The notes beneath the pieces are model-generated. The model saw nothing but the letters and a program-made list of their open reading frames with translations. It did not search any database and was not told the origin of the DNA. From contig CALHLD010000004.1 in NCBI GenBank assembly GCA_938034445.1, forward strand, positions 1 through 64,000: a stretch of 64,000 nt of DNA, written 5' to 3'. The translations under genes were made by a program, and so were the position numbers. This DNA is from an uncultured archaeon. Its GTDB lineage: Archaea > Thermoproteota > Nitrososphaeria > JACIWG01. Of the stretch, positions 1 through 8,993 are shown in pieces; position 1 is the first letter of the stretch, and every line of letters begins with the position of its first letter.

Positions 1-350
1 GCTCCAGGTTCACCCCATGTTATCGCATAATATGCTGCTACAGCATCATGTTCAATTAACACCCTATTCTTCTCAACCCCTATTTTTTCTACAACTTTCC
101 ATGCATTTTCCCAATCTTTTGGTGTATCAAGGTCAGCCCAACTTATTGAAATTAAATCAACGTCTTCCATTTTAAGATTTGAAATGGACAAACACTTCTC
201 TATTGCCTCCTTAACATTTTTTATTACGACTTCCTCCTTTAACCACATCCCAGAGGGTCCTGTACTACATTTTCCAAGAATGTTTCCATTATAGTCTAAA
301 GTGATTGCCAACGTCTTTGTTTTGCCAATGTCCATGCAGAGAATGACCAT
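1..350 (-). CDS. BadF/BadG-type sugar kinase (N-acetylglucosamine kinase-like), 3' end outside the window
   Basis: The first 116 residues are visible; the rest lies beyond the left edge. The product starts MVILCMDIGKTKT, the phosphate-1 loop of the ASKHA fold as used in BadF/BadG/BcrA/BcrD ATPases, a family that includes GlcNAc and glucosamine kinases. A GPSGMW segment and a later HDAVAAYYA segment match the same family and resemble the intact kinase at 4109-5098 (GDHVSAYYT). It most likely phosphorylates a sugar or amino sugar with ATP in the cytoplasm. The ATG at 350 lies 2 bases after the stop of the SIS protein at 353-1384, so the two are probably co-transcribed. Substrate is inferred from context only. 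Confidence 0.8.
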   Translation of the reverse strand, partial: MVILCMDIGKTKTLAITLDYNGNILGKCSTGPSGMWLKEEVVIKNVKEAIEKCLSISNLKMEDVDLISISWADLDTPKDWENAWKVVEKIGVEKNRVLIEHDAVAAYYAITWGEPG

Positions 351-352
351 AC

Positions 353-1384
353 CTAAAACCTTTGTATGTATCTAGAAAGGTTTCTTGGTTTATCCGGGTT
401 TCTTCCTTTACCTACTGCATAATAGTATGCTAAAATTTGGATAGGTATGATTGCTAAAAGTGATTTACTTTCAACAGTACATTCTGAAGGTATTTCTATC
501 ACATTTTCTCCAAAATCTTTAGAGTCTGTTATTAAAATGGTATCCGCATGCTTATCCATGAATTCTGTAACAAAGTTTTTTAAATAAACATGGTTTTCTT
601 CTAGGAAAGATGATATAATCAATGTCTGTTTTTCTCCTATACTAGCCATCGGCCCATGTCTAAATTCAAGTAAATGTAATCCTTCCGTCGCAACGTAAGA
701 TGTCTCCTTAATCTTTAGTGCTCCTTCTAATGCGATTGGATATGATGGTCCAGAGCCTAAGAAAACAAATCTTTCAACATTTTCAGCAACAAGTCTATTT
801 GATACAGGTATAATTTTATTCTCTTCACTTAAAATGTTTTCTGACAAAGAGCATATACTCTTACTCTCATCTAAAAACCTTTGTTTCCTGCTAGAAAGTT
901 TTTCGCTTAAAATAGTTGAAAAAAGGGCAGTGGCAAGTGAAAATGATGTGAAACTTTTTGTCATTATAATACTCTTTTCTTCTCCAATATCAAATGCAAT
1001 CTGCTCATCTGTAATATTAAATATTTTGCTTTCCTTCTCAATTGTAAACCCTATCGTATGTGCTCCATTTTTCTTACATTTTTCAAGGGCTGTAATTGTT
1101 TCAGCCGTGTTTCCTGACCTTGATACTCCAACAACTAAACTACTTTTGTCAACTTTTTCCATATAATAGAATAATAGCTCAGAGGATGGTAGTGCATATG
1201 TTAAAATGTCATCATTTTTTAAAAGAGGCCAGGAACCATATAATGCTGCATAATATGATGAACCACATCCAATAAGAAAGACTTTTTTAAACTCTTTTCC
1301 AACATCCCCTAACCTCTCTATTTTCTCCATCTCTTTTATAACCGCTTTTAGTGCAGCCGATGTTTCTCTAACATCCTCTATCAT
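353..1384 (-). CDS. Double SIS-domain sugar-phosphate isomerase/deaminase (GlmS isomerase-domain or GlmD-like)
   Basis: This 343-residue protein has two SIS domains and no glutaminase domain. SIS 1 shows GCGSSYYA (39-46) and VSRSGNTAET (87-96). SIS 2 shows FLGSGPSYPIALEGALK (208-224) and EFRHGP (240-245). The C terminus, NPDKPRNLSRYIQRF, is the tail typical of the isomerase half of glucosamine-6-phosphate synthase. Without the amidotransferase half it cannot use glutamine, so a catabolic glucosamine-6-phosphate deaminase (GlmD of Thermococcales is of this type) or a related sugar-phosphate isomerase/deaminase is most likely. It sits directly upstream of a GlcNAc-kinase-like gene, which fits amino-sugar breakdown. 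Confidence 0.85.
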   Translation of the reverse strand: MIEDVRETSAALKAVIKEMEKIERLGDVGKEFKKVFLIGCGSSYYAALYGSWPLLKNDDILTYALPSSELLFYYMEKVDKSSLVVGVSRSGNTAETITALEKCKKNGAHTIGFTIEKESKIFNITDEQIAFDIGEEKSIIMTKSFTSFSLATALFSTILSEKLSSRKQRFLDESKSICSLSENILSEENKIIPVSNRLVAENVERFVFLGSGPSYPIALEGALKIKETSYVATEGLHLLEFRHGPMASIGEKQTLIISSFLEENHVYLKNFVTEFMDKHADTILITDSKDFGENVIEIPSECTVESKSLLAIIPIQILAYYYAVGKGRNPDKPRNLSRYIQRF

Positions 1385-1515
1385 ATTATATTCTTTAATT
1401 CTTTTTATATTCTTTTAATGTCATAACGCTTGTATATGAACTAAATTAATATATTAAAATTTTTTAACACATATGCAACGTACAGTTTAAATTTCACCCT
1501 TTTTAAGGGAAGCGT

Positions 1516-2256
1516 ATGAATGGGATAATAAAAACCTATAAAGATATTATTTTAGAAACAATTGAAAAGGTTTATAACGAAGAATCTTCTTCTATCGAAA
1601 AAGCTTCAGAATATATTGTGAACTCTATCTCTGAAAACAAGCTTGTATACATATTTGGTACAGGGCATTCGATGATGCTTGCTATGGAAATGTTTACTAG
1701 GTCAGGTGGGCTTGTTCAAGTTTATCCATTGCTTGATTCAAGTGTATCCGGGTATAATGGTGCCCTTAAAGCCACTTATATTGAGAGGCTTTCAGGATAC
1801 GCAAAAGCACTGCTAGACTATTATAGTCCTGAACCTGGTTCAACACTAATTATTGTATCAAATTCTGGAAAAAATGCTGTTCCGGTTGAAATGGCTTTTG
1901 AAGCAAAATCTAGAGGTCTGCATGTTATAGCTCTTACATCTTTGGAATATTCTAAAAGTGTTCCGCCAACAAATCCATTAAATAAGAAATTGTATGAGAT
2001 TGCTGATGTTGTTGTAGACAATAAGGTTCCAACAGGTGATGCTGCAGTTTATGTTAAAGGTTTAGACCAAAGAATGGCTCCACTGTCTACTATAATTAAC
2101 TCTTTCATTTTACATTCTATTGAATTAAAGGTTGCTCAAAGGCTTCTTGAAAGGGGTGTTAAGCCAAAGATTTGGATGGAAGGTAATGTTCCTGGTGGAG
2201 ACGAGTATAATAGGGTATACTATCAAGAATACTTTGGGAGGATAAAGCCTTTATAA
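1516..2256 (+). CDS. Single SIS-domain protein, UPF0309-like
   Basis: This 246-residue protein has one SIS domain with [14 protein letters not shown] near residues 47-60 and a [13 protein letters not shown] phosphosugar-binding segment near 117-129. The pattern matches the UPF0309 group, often found beside BadF-type kinases and MurQ-like etherases. It probably binds or isomerises a phosphorylated amino sugar; the reaction is not known to me. It is transcribed away from the SIS/kinase pair across a 131-base gap. A TTTAAATT box about 26 bases upstream of the ATG suggests a near-leaderless transcript. Its 3' end overlaps the convergent gene at 2251 by 6 bases. Confidence 0.8.
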   Translation: MNGIIKTYKDIILETIEKVYNEESSSIEKASEYIVNSISENKLVYIFGTGHSMMLAMEMFTRSGGLVQVYPLLDSSVSGYNGALKATYIERLSGYAKALLDYYSPEPGSTLIIVSNSGKNAVPVEMAFEAKSRGLHVIALTSLEYSKSVPPTNPLNKKLYEIADVVVDNKVPTGDAAVYVKGLDQRMAPLSTIINSFILHSIELKVAQRLLERGVKPKIWMEGNVPGGDEYNRVYYQEYFGRIKPL

Positions 2257-4041
2257 TCTTATCAGTGCTTTAACAACTTTAGCGATACCTTCTCCTAGAT
2301 TTACTATTTTATACCTTCCAACACTTGCGGGCACAGTCAAAGTATCTGGAAAACATAGGGTATACTCTCCCCCATTTTCAGACTTCACTAAAACTTTTTC
2401 TCCCTCTACAAGTGTAATCATATGAAATTGTCCATTAGTGTTATCTTCGATTTCTTTTTCAAATTCTAATCTGTATGTTTTAAAATACATATCTTTTCTC
2501 TCTCCTATAAGATATTCTGTCCAACCTTTACCTTCTCTCACTACTTTAGGCTTCTGTTTTAGGTTTTCCAAAACCCATTTCTCTCTTCTATAAGTCTTCA
2601 ATACATTGAATGAATGTTCTATATGTATTGCACGTAGGCTTCCATCTAAATCTGGTCTCAAATAATCGTATATGTGAAATGTGTAACCTGAACTGTATGC
2701 GCTTATTCCACCATCAATTTCTAGGACTACTTGGTTTCTTCCAGAAGCGTGGACCGTCCCAGCTGGTATTAGAAAGTAGTCCCCCGGTTTTGTTGGAATA
2801 CTGTAAACGTATATGTTGTGGTCAAATGGTATATGCTCCCTTTCAGCCTTCAAAGCCTTTTCATAAAATTCTTTTACATCAATATTTTCTCTAAGTCCTA
2901 AATATGTTTTAGCACCCTCCTCAGTATAAACAATATAATAGCTTTCATCCTGTCTTATTTTCTCATTAAATTTTTCTTTTAAATATTTTCCGTTTGCGTG
3001 AACTTGTATTGCCATATCTCCTCCATTTATTTGGTCGTCGTACCAGTATGTGAACGGAAATTCTCCTCCAAATTTTTTGTTAACTTTCTCTCCTAATATC
3101 TTTTCAGAATAAGCTAGGAGCAGATTTTGGAAGGGTATTTCAATTAAAATTTTTCCGTTAACATTTATTCTAATACTATTTTCTGAAGCAACTATACATC
3201 CTTGACCAGAATTTGGCATTTCTTTTGGAAGCCTTTTTATTTTTTTAAGCCAGTTTCCTCCCCATGGTACTGGATAATATAATGGTTTTATTCTAAATGG
3301 TTGTTCAGACACTTTTAAGAGGATTGATAGGTATGTTTCTTTCGGGATAAGCTTCAAGTTTTCTATGCTATTGCATTCAACATACCAATTAATGTATTTT
3401 AAAATATATTTTTTATGGTTTTCGAGAATTGGTCCGTCAAAGTAATAAAATCTTCTCATTAACTGGTGTACTGCAACCTTTCCTCCAATATAATATATGG
3501 GTCTTTTCTCTGAATTGTTAAACAATGTTTCTCTTGTAATATCAAAATAGAATATTATGTCATAGTATTTTCTTAGAATTGGATTTGCTGAACCAGGACC
3601 AAAGCATATTATTGCGTCATTATCTTTGCTATCCTCTAATAATCTAGACCTCAGTTTTCTAACATTTTTGATGTTAAGTACCGTTAATATTTTTCCTCTA
3701 TAAACATATCCAAATGTTTTATCTGCTGAAAGAGATTTTTCAACAATTTTATTCAATGCATTAATATTATAATGTTCTAAAAAATTATATGTTTTGATTT
3801 TTAAACCTTTTAAAATTTCGTTTACTTTTGAAAGAATGTTGTCCCAGTCTATTCCAAGATATCCATCAAAAGCGATTCTACATGCCCTTCTCCTTTTTTT
3901 CTTAAAGGTTTGAATTTCTTCTACAAGTTTTTCGATAAACTGGTCTTCACCAACTACTATGCTGTCAAATTCTTTGTCAGAAACTCTTATAATATTATCT
4001 GCTTCTTCTATAGAATAGTAGATTTTCATATGCAAGTCCAT
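2251..4041 (-). CDS. Class I mannose-6-phosphate isomerase-like protein with a long N-terminal extension
   Basis: From the chosen ATG at 4041 the protein has 596 residues; the open frame extends up to 4170 (639 residues) but would then overlap the divergent kinase. The C-terminal half is a cupin-type class I mannose-6-phosphate isomerase, with the metal-site segments AIQVHANG and [20 protein letters not shown]. The usual activity is interconversion of mannose 6-phosphate and fructose 6-phosphate. About 240-270 N-terminal residues lie outside the isomerase core; I see no P-loop there and cannot name it. Other starts are ATG 4125 and ATG 4029. Position 4041 was preferred because an AT-rich box sits just upstream and overlap with the kinase is avoided. 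Confidence 0.82.
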   Translation of the reverse strand: MDLHMKIYYSIEEADNIIRVSDKEFDSIVVGEDQFIEKLVEEIQTFKKKRRRACRIAFDGYLGIDWDNILSKVNEILKGLKIKTYNFLEHYNINALNKIVEKSLSADKTFGYVYRGKILTVLNIKNVRKLRSRLLEDSKDNDAIICFGPGSANPILRKYYDIIFYFDITRETLFNNSEKRPIYYIGGKVAVHQLMRRFYYFDGPILENHKKYILKYINWYVECNSIENLKLIPKETYLSILLKVSEQPFRIKPLYYPVPWGGNWLKKIKRLPKEMPNSGQGCIVASENSIRINVNGKILIEIPFQNLLLAYSEKILGEKVNKKFGGEFPFTYWYDDQINGGDMAIQVHANGKYLKEKFNEKIRQDESYYIVYTEEGAKTYLGLRENIDVKEFYEKALKAEREHIPFDHNIYVYSIPTKPGDYFLIPAGTVHASGRNQVVLEIDGGISAYSSGYTFHIYDYLRPDLDGSLRAIHIEHSFNVLKTYRREKWVLENLKQKPKVVREGKGWTEYLIGERKDMYFKTYRLEFEKEIEDNTNGQFHMITLVEGEKVLVKSENGGEYTLCFPDTLTVPASVGRYKIVNLGEGIAKVVKALIRL

Positions 4042-4108
4042 TAAAGTTTTGGAATAAAAATTTTTATCATGAAAATTTTTAATATAAGCTTGAGGTGAAA
4101 AAATTAGG
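4042..4108. promoter_or_regulatory. Divergent promoter region between isomerase and kinase, with ribosome-binding site
   Basis: The 67-base gap between two divergent genes contains a near-palindromic AT block, AATAAAAATTTTTAT (about 4054-4068), that could serve as TATA element in both directions. GAGGTGA at 4092-4098, about 10 bases before the TTG at 4109, is a clear ribosome-binding site and decides the kinase start. Assignment of the shared TATA element is inference. Confidence 0.5.
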
Positions 4109-5098
4109 TTGAATGCATCTGACATTTTTTTAGCGGTTGAATGTGGTGCCTCAAACACGGTTTCAGCCATATTCGATTCTAGGGGTAATGTTTTAGGTAT
4201 GGGTTTTTCTGGTCCAAGTAGCCATCATGCTGTTAAAATTGATGTGGTTAAAGCAAATTTGCTTAAGTCTTTAAAGAATGCTTTCGAATCAGCAGGGTTG
4301 GCTGAACGTATTGTAGAATCTGGTTGCTTTGGTATGGCTGCACTTGACACTAAACAAGATTTTGAAATTGTGTCTAAACTTTTAAGTGAATTGAACATTG
4401 TTAAAAGACCTATTATTGTTGGAGATCATGTGTCTGCCTACTATACTGTAACGTTTGGTAGCCCTGGAATTGTGGTTATTTCTGGTACAGGCTCTATAGC
4501 TTATGGCGTAAATGAAAGAGGTGAGGCTGCTAGGGCTGGTGGCTGGGAATGGCTTGTTAGTGATGGTGGAAGCGCATATTTTATTGCAAGGGAAGGTCTT
4601 TGTATGGCTGTAAAATCTTATGATAATATTGGTGAAAAGACGGTTTTATTGAAACTTTTTATGGAAAGTTTGGATGCTAAAGATTTTGACGATTTTATTC
4701 AAAAAATTTATGAGAATACAGAAAAAGCTAGGATTGCGTCACTTGCTCCTGTGGTTGTTAGGGCCTACAGGATGGGGGATAAGGTTGCGAGGGATATCCT
4801 AATGAGGGCTGGTGAGGAACTTTCTCTACTTGCAGTTTCTGTTGCAAGAAAGCTTGGAATGGAAGATTCTAAAGTTATTATTGGTTGTGTTGGTGGTGTG
4901 TTTAAATCTGGACTGATTGTATGGCAGTATTTTAGACGTTATGTGAAAAGTTTTTTACCCTATGCTAATGTGAAAAAGCCTAATCCTACCACAATTGAAG
5001 GTGCTATTTTGTTGTGTCTGAAGGAAAATGGTTTTAAGCTTACAGAGAATGTTGTACGTAATGTTAAAGATGGTGTTAAAAAATTTGTTCCACGCTAA
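4109..5098 (+). CDS. BadF/BadG-type sugar kinase (N-acetylglucosamine kinase-like)
   Basis: This 329-residue ASKHA kinase shows the family signatures in order: phosphate-1 loop VECGASNTVSAIFD, then GPSSHH, GDHVSAYYT, phosphate-2 loop ISGTGSIAYG, and GGWEWLVSDGGSAYFI in the substrate/adenosine region. Eukaryotic GlcNAc kinase and archaeal glucosamine kinases belong here, so ATP-dependent phosphorylation of an amino sugar or related hexose is the best guess. It starts with TTG, supported by GAGGTGA about 10 bases upstream. It resembles the partial kinase at the left edge, so the locus has two paralogues. A uroporphyrinogen-decarboxylase-like gene follows within about 40 bases and is probably in the same operon. 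Confidence 0.85.
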   Translation: MNASDIFLAVECGASNTVSAIFDSRGNVLGMGFSGPSSHHAVKIDVVKANLLKSLKNAFESAGLAERIVESGCFGMAALDTKQDFEIVSKLLSELNIVKRPIIVGDHVSAYYTVTFGSPGIVVISGTGSIAYGVNERGEAARAGGWEWLVSDGGSAYFIAREGLCMAVKSYDNIGEKTVLLKLFMESLDAKDFDDFIQKIYENTEKARIASLAPVVVRAYRMGDKVARDILMRAGEELSLLAVSVARKLGMEDSKVIIGCVGGVFKSGLIVWQYFRRYVKSFLPYANVKKPNPTTIEGAILLCLKENGFKLTENVVRNVKDGVKKFVPR

Positions 5099-5139
5099 TT
5101 ATGAAATCCTTAATTATGATTTTAGGGATGCTTTTGGTT

Positions 5140-6132
5140 ATGTATGGTAGGGATCTTGTTGTTGATGCGATTGATTTTTCTAGTCCAGAGCGTGTACCGA
5201 TATGGTTTACTGAATTAAATGAAAGTGATGTAATTGAATTGTCAGCAAAATTTGTCGGTGGCTATAAGAGGACTTGGGATCCATTTAATGGTGTCTCTGG
5301 ATTTGATGAATGGAGCTGCTATTGGTCTGTACCATTGTCTGGTGAATGGAAAACTATGGGTATTGTCACAGGTCATCCTATGGAGGATTGGAGTAATTTA
5401 GAAAATTATCGTTTCCCAAAATTTAAAATTGTTTTAAATTCCTCTCAATCTACTTTTGATAAAAGTAAATATGTTGTTGGAAGTGTTCCCTTCACCCTTT
5501 TTGAAAGAATGCATTTTTTAAGAGGTTTTAAAAACCTGCTTACAGACTTTTACAAGTATCCTGAGAAGGTGTCTCTTTTAGCTGATTATGTTCTTGACGT
5601 TCAATTGGATCTTGTTAAACAATGGTGTGAAATTGGTGTTGATGGCATATTCTTTACTGATGATTGGGGTTCACAGCAAGGACTTTTTGTTGCTCCCCAA
5701 ATTTTTAGGCGAATTTTTAAGCCAAGATATAAGATTCTTTTTGATACCTTACATGAATACGGTGTGCATGCGATACTACATTCCGATGGAAAAATTCATT
5801 CTATCATCGGAGACTTTATTGATGTTGGTTTAGATGTAATAAATATTACACAACCTACATCTTTATTCTCATTACCATTTTTAAGTAGTAACTTTGGAGG
5901 AAAAATCTGTTTTCTAACTAATGTTGATAATCAGACAACAATATATGGTTCGAAGGATAAAATGAGGTTTGAGGCAAAAGAAATCATATATTATCTAGGT
6001 AAGTTTAATGGTGGCCTCATAGCTGGATGGATAGATCCATGTGACACTATAGCCTTAAAGGTTCCATTAGAAAATATTAGAGTTGCATGTGATGCATTTA
6101 AAGAGTTCGGTTTATATTCTAAAAGATTTTAG
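5140..6132 (+). CDS. Uroporphyrinogen decarboxylase-like (COG0407-type) protein
   Basis: From the ATG at 5140 the protein has 330 residues; an in-frame ATG at 5101 would add a hydrophobic stretch not usual in the family. The start MYGRDLVVDAIDF followed by SPERVPIWF aligns with the N terminus of uroporphyrinogen decarboxylases and corrinoid methyltransferases of the MtaA type. Near residues 215-225 it has LHSDGKI where zinc-dependent methyltransferases carry His-x-Cys-Gly, so a methyltransferase zinc site is doubtful. No haem or corrinoid gene is nearby. The gene follows a sugar kinase directly, which suggests a role in sugar or glycoside metabolism, as for other unassigned members. True activity unknown. 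Confidence 0.75.
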   Translation: MYGRDLVVDAIDFSSPERVPIWFTELNESDVIELSAKFVGGYKRTWDPFNGVSGFDEWSCYWSVPLSGEWKTMGIVTGHPMEDWSNLENYRFPKFKIVLNSSQSTFDKSKYVVGSVPFTLFERMHFLRGFKNLLTDFYKYPEKVSLLADYVLDVQLDLVKQWCEIGVDGIFFTDDWGSQQGLFVAPQIFRRIFKPRYKILFDTLHEYGVHAILHSDGKIHSIIGDFIDVGLDVINITQPTSLFSLPFLSSNFGGKICFLTNVDNQTTIYGSKDKMRFEAKEIIYYLGKFNGGLIAGWIDPCDTIALKVPLENIRVACDAFKEFGLYSKRF

Positions 6133-7152
6133 CTAAAGAAATCCAAGCTCTTTTCTTCGGTCTATTGTAGCTTCTGCTTCAGCTCCTGTGCTGATTATTG
6201 TAACAGGAACCCCAGTCTCCTCCTCTATTTTTTCAATCATCTCTTTTGCCTCCTTTGGCAGCTGAGAAAATTCGCGTACATTTTTTGCTTGAGGATAAAC
6301 TACGTCTAACTTTGTTATAGCGATCTGTGTTGCAGAATTTAACATTACCGCCCTTTTTGCAAGCTCATAATTGAATGGTGCACTTCTTCTAACCCTGCCA
6401 GTAACTGTAGCCTTCTCAAGCCACCCCCTCCTCTCAGCCTCCTCTGTAGATAATTCTCCTGGCAACTCTCCTGCACCAACTCTTGTAACATATGCTTTGA
6501 ATACTACAATAACGTCATCTACAACTTTTGGGCCTATTCCCACATCAGAGCATATTGCTGAAGCTGTAACATCCTTGGACGTCACAAAAGGATATGTTCC
6601 ATGGAACAGAGAAATGAATGTTCCTTGTGTTCCTTCAACATGCACGGTCTCTCCTTTAGAAATGGCGTCGTTAACCAAGTAGGGTACATCGTCAACATAT
6701 CTTGAAAGAGCCTCTATATCTTTACAAACTTTTCCAACTCTTCTTACTCTGTCAACGTTTGCTGGACCACAGCCTGTTCCAGTAGTACCTATCTTCCCCT
6801 TCAAGTATGCATCCGCTCTATCCATTTCAATATGCTTTTGTTCTATAACACCACATTGTCTATCAATTTTAACTCTATCCTGTGCACTAAATGTCTCTAT
6901 CTCTTTGAGTAGAACATTCGGATCTACAAGAACACCAGGCCCGATCATAAGCTTTGTACTCTTATTTATTATGGCGCTTGGAAGCATTCTTAGCTTAAAC
7001 TCTTTTCCCTCGAATACTACTGTATGTCCAGCATTTGGGCCTACCCCTCCTCTTACTGCAATCTTTGGATTATCCTTAATTGAAAGGTAGGACATTATCT
7101 TGCCTTTTCCCTCATCTCCAAAAAATCCTCCTACTATGACACTACAGGGCAT
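6133..7152 (-). CDS. purA: Adenylosuccinate synthetase (short archaeal form)
   Basis: Joins IMP and aspartate using GTP to give adenylosuccinate, the first step from IMP to AMP. The 339-residue length matches the compact archaeal enzyme (bacterial forms are about 430). The N terminus carries GGFFGDEGKGK (8-18), the phosphate-binding loop, followed by GGVGPNAGHTVVF. TGTGCGPANVDR and SAPFNYELAKRA are further conserved segments. The gene converges on the uroporphyrinogen-decarboxylase-like gene with stop codons almost touching, and starts back to back with the AIR-synthase-related gene. Highly confident. Confidence 0.97.
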   Translation of the reverse strand: MPCSVIVGGFFGDEGKGKIMSYLSIKDNPKIAVRGGVGPNAGHTVVFEGKEFKLRMLPSAIINKSTKLMIGPGVLVDPNVLLKEIETFSAQDRVKIDRQCGVIEQKHIEMDRADAYLKGKIGTTGTGCGPANVDRVRRVGKVCKDIEALSRYVDDVPYLVNDAISKGETVHVEGTQGTFISLFHGTYPFVTSKDVTASAICSDVGIGPKVVDDVIVVFKAYVTRVGAGELPGELSTEEAERRGWLEKATVTGRVRRSAPFNYELAKRAVMLNSATQIAITKLDVVYPQAKNVREFSQLPKEAKEMIEKIEEETGVPVTIISTGAEAEATIDRRKELGFL

Positions 7153-7184
7153 ACTCCAACATCTATTTGGTTGAAAAAAGTTAT

Positions 7185-7194
7185 GATATAAAGA
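7185..7194 (+). promoter_or_regulatory. TATA-like box for the AIR synthase-related gene
   Basis: GATATAAAGA centred about 35 bases upstream of the ATG at 7224 supports that ATG over an in-frame TTG at 7167, which lies upstream of the box and only 15 bases from the divergent purA start. Confidence 0.4.
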
Positions 7195-7223
7195 TTAAAT
7201 CTAAATGTTTTGAAGCGTATAAT

Positions 7224-8216
7224 ATGAAAACATATGGTAAACTTAGTGAAAACCTGTTGAGGAAATGCATTTTTCCATACACGGGGGTTAAATATTCGGA
7301 TGTTACTGAATCTGCTGGTATAGGTGTTGACTTTGCTGTAATAAAATGTTCTGACAAGTTCATGATAGTCTCAACTGACCCGATAACTGGTGTTGGAAAA
7401 AATATTGGATGGTATGCTATTAATGTTAACGCAAACGATGTTGCTACAAGTGGAAACAGGCCAAAATTTGCTGTAAATGTTATGCTTCTTTCAGAATATG
7501 AGGGTAGGAATTCGATAAAGGAGATTGCTAAAGAAATAGATCGTGCATGTAAATCATTAAATATTATGATTGTTGGCGGACATAGTGAGGTTGTTAAAGG
7601 TCTCGAGAATACAATTCTTGTTGTAACTGCATTCACTTTCGCCGATAAGTATGTTACTTCAAAAAATGCTTTAGATGGCGATCTGATTATGATGACAAAG
7701 ACTGCTGGGCTGGAGGGTACAAGTATTTTGGCAAGAGAATATAAAAGGTATCTCTCGGATCTTGAACCAAATATTATAAAACGTGCTGAAAACATGATTA
7801 GGGAAATTAGTGTTGTCCGTGATGCTGAAATTGCTTTCTCAACAGGATATGTTCATGCAATGCATGATCCTACAGAAGGTGGCGTATTAGGAGGCTTATA
7901 TGAAATGAGCGTTGCCTCTGGTTTAGGTTTTAGTGTAGACGCTAAATTGATTCCTGTAGCTGAGGAAACAAAAAAGGTTTGTAAGATATTAAATGTCGAT
8001 CCATTAAAACTGATTAGTTCAGGTGTTCTTTTAATGGCCGTCGACCCTAAAGGGGAAACATATGTTAAAGAAGAATTGGAGAAAAATGGTATAAAAGTTT
8101 CCAAAATAGGCTACTTTAGAAAAGGGGAAAGAACAATATTAGGGAGAAGAAAAAGTTTTGTGGCTAGAAAAAGTCCTGTTGACGAACTATGGCTTCTTAA
8201 AAAACGATTTTCATAA
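7224..8216 (+). CDS. AIR synthase-related (HypE-like) protein
   Basis: This 330-residue protein has the PurM/HypE/SelD/ThiL fold. MKTYGKLSENLL followed by FPYTG is the start seen in archaeal AIR-synthase-related proteins; then come TDPITG, a NVNANDVATSG segment where HypE has its VNGTVNDLA-type motif, VGGHSEV and MHDPTEGGVLGGL. These proteins use ATP to activate a carboxamide, carboxylate or formyl group. It lacks the C-terminal Cys that true HypE needs for nickel-iron cyanide ligand synthesis (it ends KKRFS), and no other hyp gene is nearby, so hydrogenase maturation is unlikely. Exact substrate unknown. The 3' end overlaps uppS by 6 bases, convergently. Confidence 0.82.
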   Translation: MKTYGKLSENLLRKCIFPYTGVKYSDVTESAGIGVDFAVIKCSDKFMIVSTDPITGVGKNIGWYAINVNANDVATSGNRPKFAVNVMLLSEYEGRNSIKEIAKEIDRACKSLNIMIVGGHSEVVKGLENTILVVTAFTFADKYVTSKNALDGDLIMMTKTAGLEGTSILAREYKRYLSDLEPNIIKRAENMIREISVVRDAEIAFSTGYVHAMHDPTEGGVLGGLYEMSVASGLGFSVDAKLIPVAEETKKVCKILNVDPLKLISSGVLLMAVDPKGETYVKEELEKNGIKVSKIGYFRKGERTILGRRKSFVARKSPVDELWLLKKRFS

Positions 8217-8993
8217 GCCAAACCTTCTACTTCTCTTTTGATAAATTCTTATTGCTCTCATTAAATCGATCTTCCTAAAATCTGGCCAATAAACATCAAA
8301 GAACACAAGTTCACTGTAGGCGCTCTGCCATAGGAGGAAGCCACTTAATCTTTCTTCTCCAGACGTTCTAATTATAATATCTGGTTCGGGATTTGGAAGA
8401 TGTGCCGTGTAAAGATATCTGGTTACAAGTTGTTGGTCTATTTCCTCAACCCTTACCTTAGCATTTTGGACATCATGTACAATGTTTTTTACCATGTCAA
8501 CGATTTCTTGTCTACCTCCATATGCCATAGCAATGTTCAAGAAAAATGAATCATATTCTTTCGTCGCTTCCTCAATTTCTCTAATTAGCTTTTGAATTTT
8601 TTCTGGAAGGAGATCTATTTTTCCAATAAACTTTATCTTAACCCTGTTCTCATGAAACTCTTTGTTCTCTTTTACTCTTGAAAGATATTCTTCTGCTAAC
8701 GATATGATATGTCCTACTTCTACAGGGTCTCTTTTAAGATTTTCAGTTGAAAGTACATATAATGTCATAGTTTTTATTCCTAAACTTTTTGCCCACTTCA
8801 GAATCTTTTCTGCAACCTTTGCTCCAAACTCGTGGCCAACGTAAGGTGGTAGGCCCTTACTTAATGCCCATCTTCTATTCCCATCCAATATTAATCCAAC
8901 ATGGGATGGAATAGGTTTCCCAGCGATCTGCCTGCTTAGCCAATACTCGTACAACCTATACACTCCCAGTATCTCCAGAATCCTTCTTAACAT
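8211..8993 (-). CDS. uppS: Cis-prenyltransferase (polyprenyl diphosphate synthase, UppS family)
   Basis: Adds isopentenyl units in cis to make the polyprenyl diphosphate from which archaeal dolichol-like glycan carriers are formed. LDGNRRWA at residues 36-43 holds the catalytic Asp; TLYVLSTENLKR and RTSGEERLSGFLLWQSAYSEL are the other signature blocks. At 260 residues it is normal size. Its start overlaps the end of the upstream DUF373 gene by 38 bases, so the two are almost certainly co-transcribed and perhaps translationally coupled. Sugar-nucleotide and glycosyltransferase genes occur further along the window. Confidence 0.95.
   Translation of the reverse strand: MLRRILEILGVYRLYEYWLSRQIAGKPIPSHVGLILDGNRRWALSKGLPPYVGHEFGAKVAEKILKWAKSLGIKTMTLYVLSTENLKRDPVEVGHIISLAEEYLSRVKENKEFHENRVKIKFIGKIDLLPEKIQKLIREIEEATKEYDSFFLNIAMAYGGRQEIVDMVKNIVHDVQNAKVRVEEIDQQLVTRYLYTAHLPNPEPDIIIRTSGEERLSGFLLWQSAYSELVFFDVYWPDFRKIDLMRAIRIYQKRSRRFGL

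Noticed and set aside
834-1166. Plus-strand open frame of 110 residues across the SIS gene
   Set aside because: It is antisense to a well-supported SIS-domain gene, has hydrophobic low-complexity content and no family signature or start signal.
1385-1515. Possible regulatory RNA between the divergent SIS genes
   Set aside because: The 131 bases are AT-rich with a TATA-like box for the plus-strand gene, but no stable stem or conserved element could be recognised.
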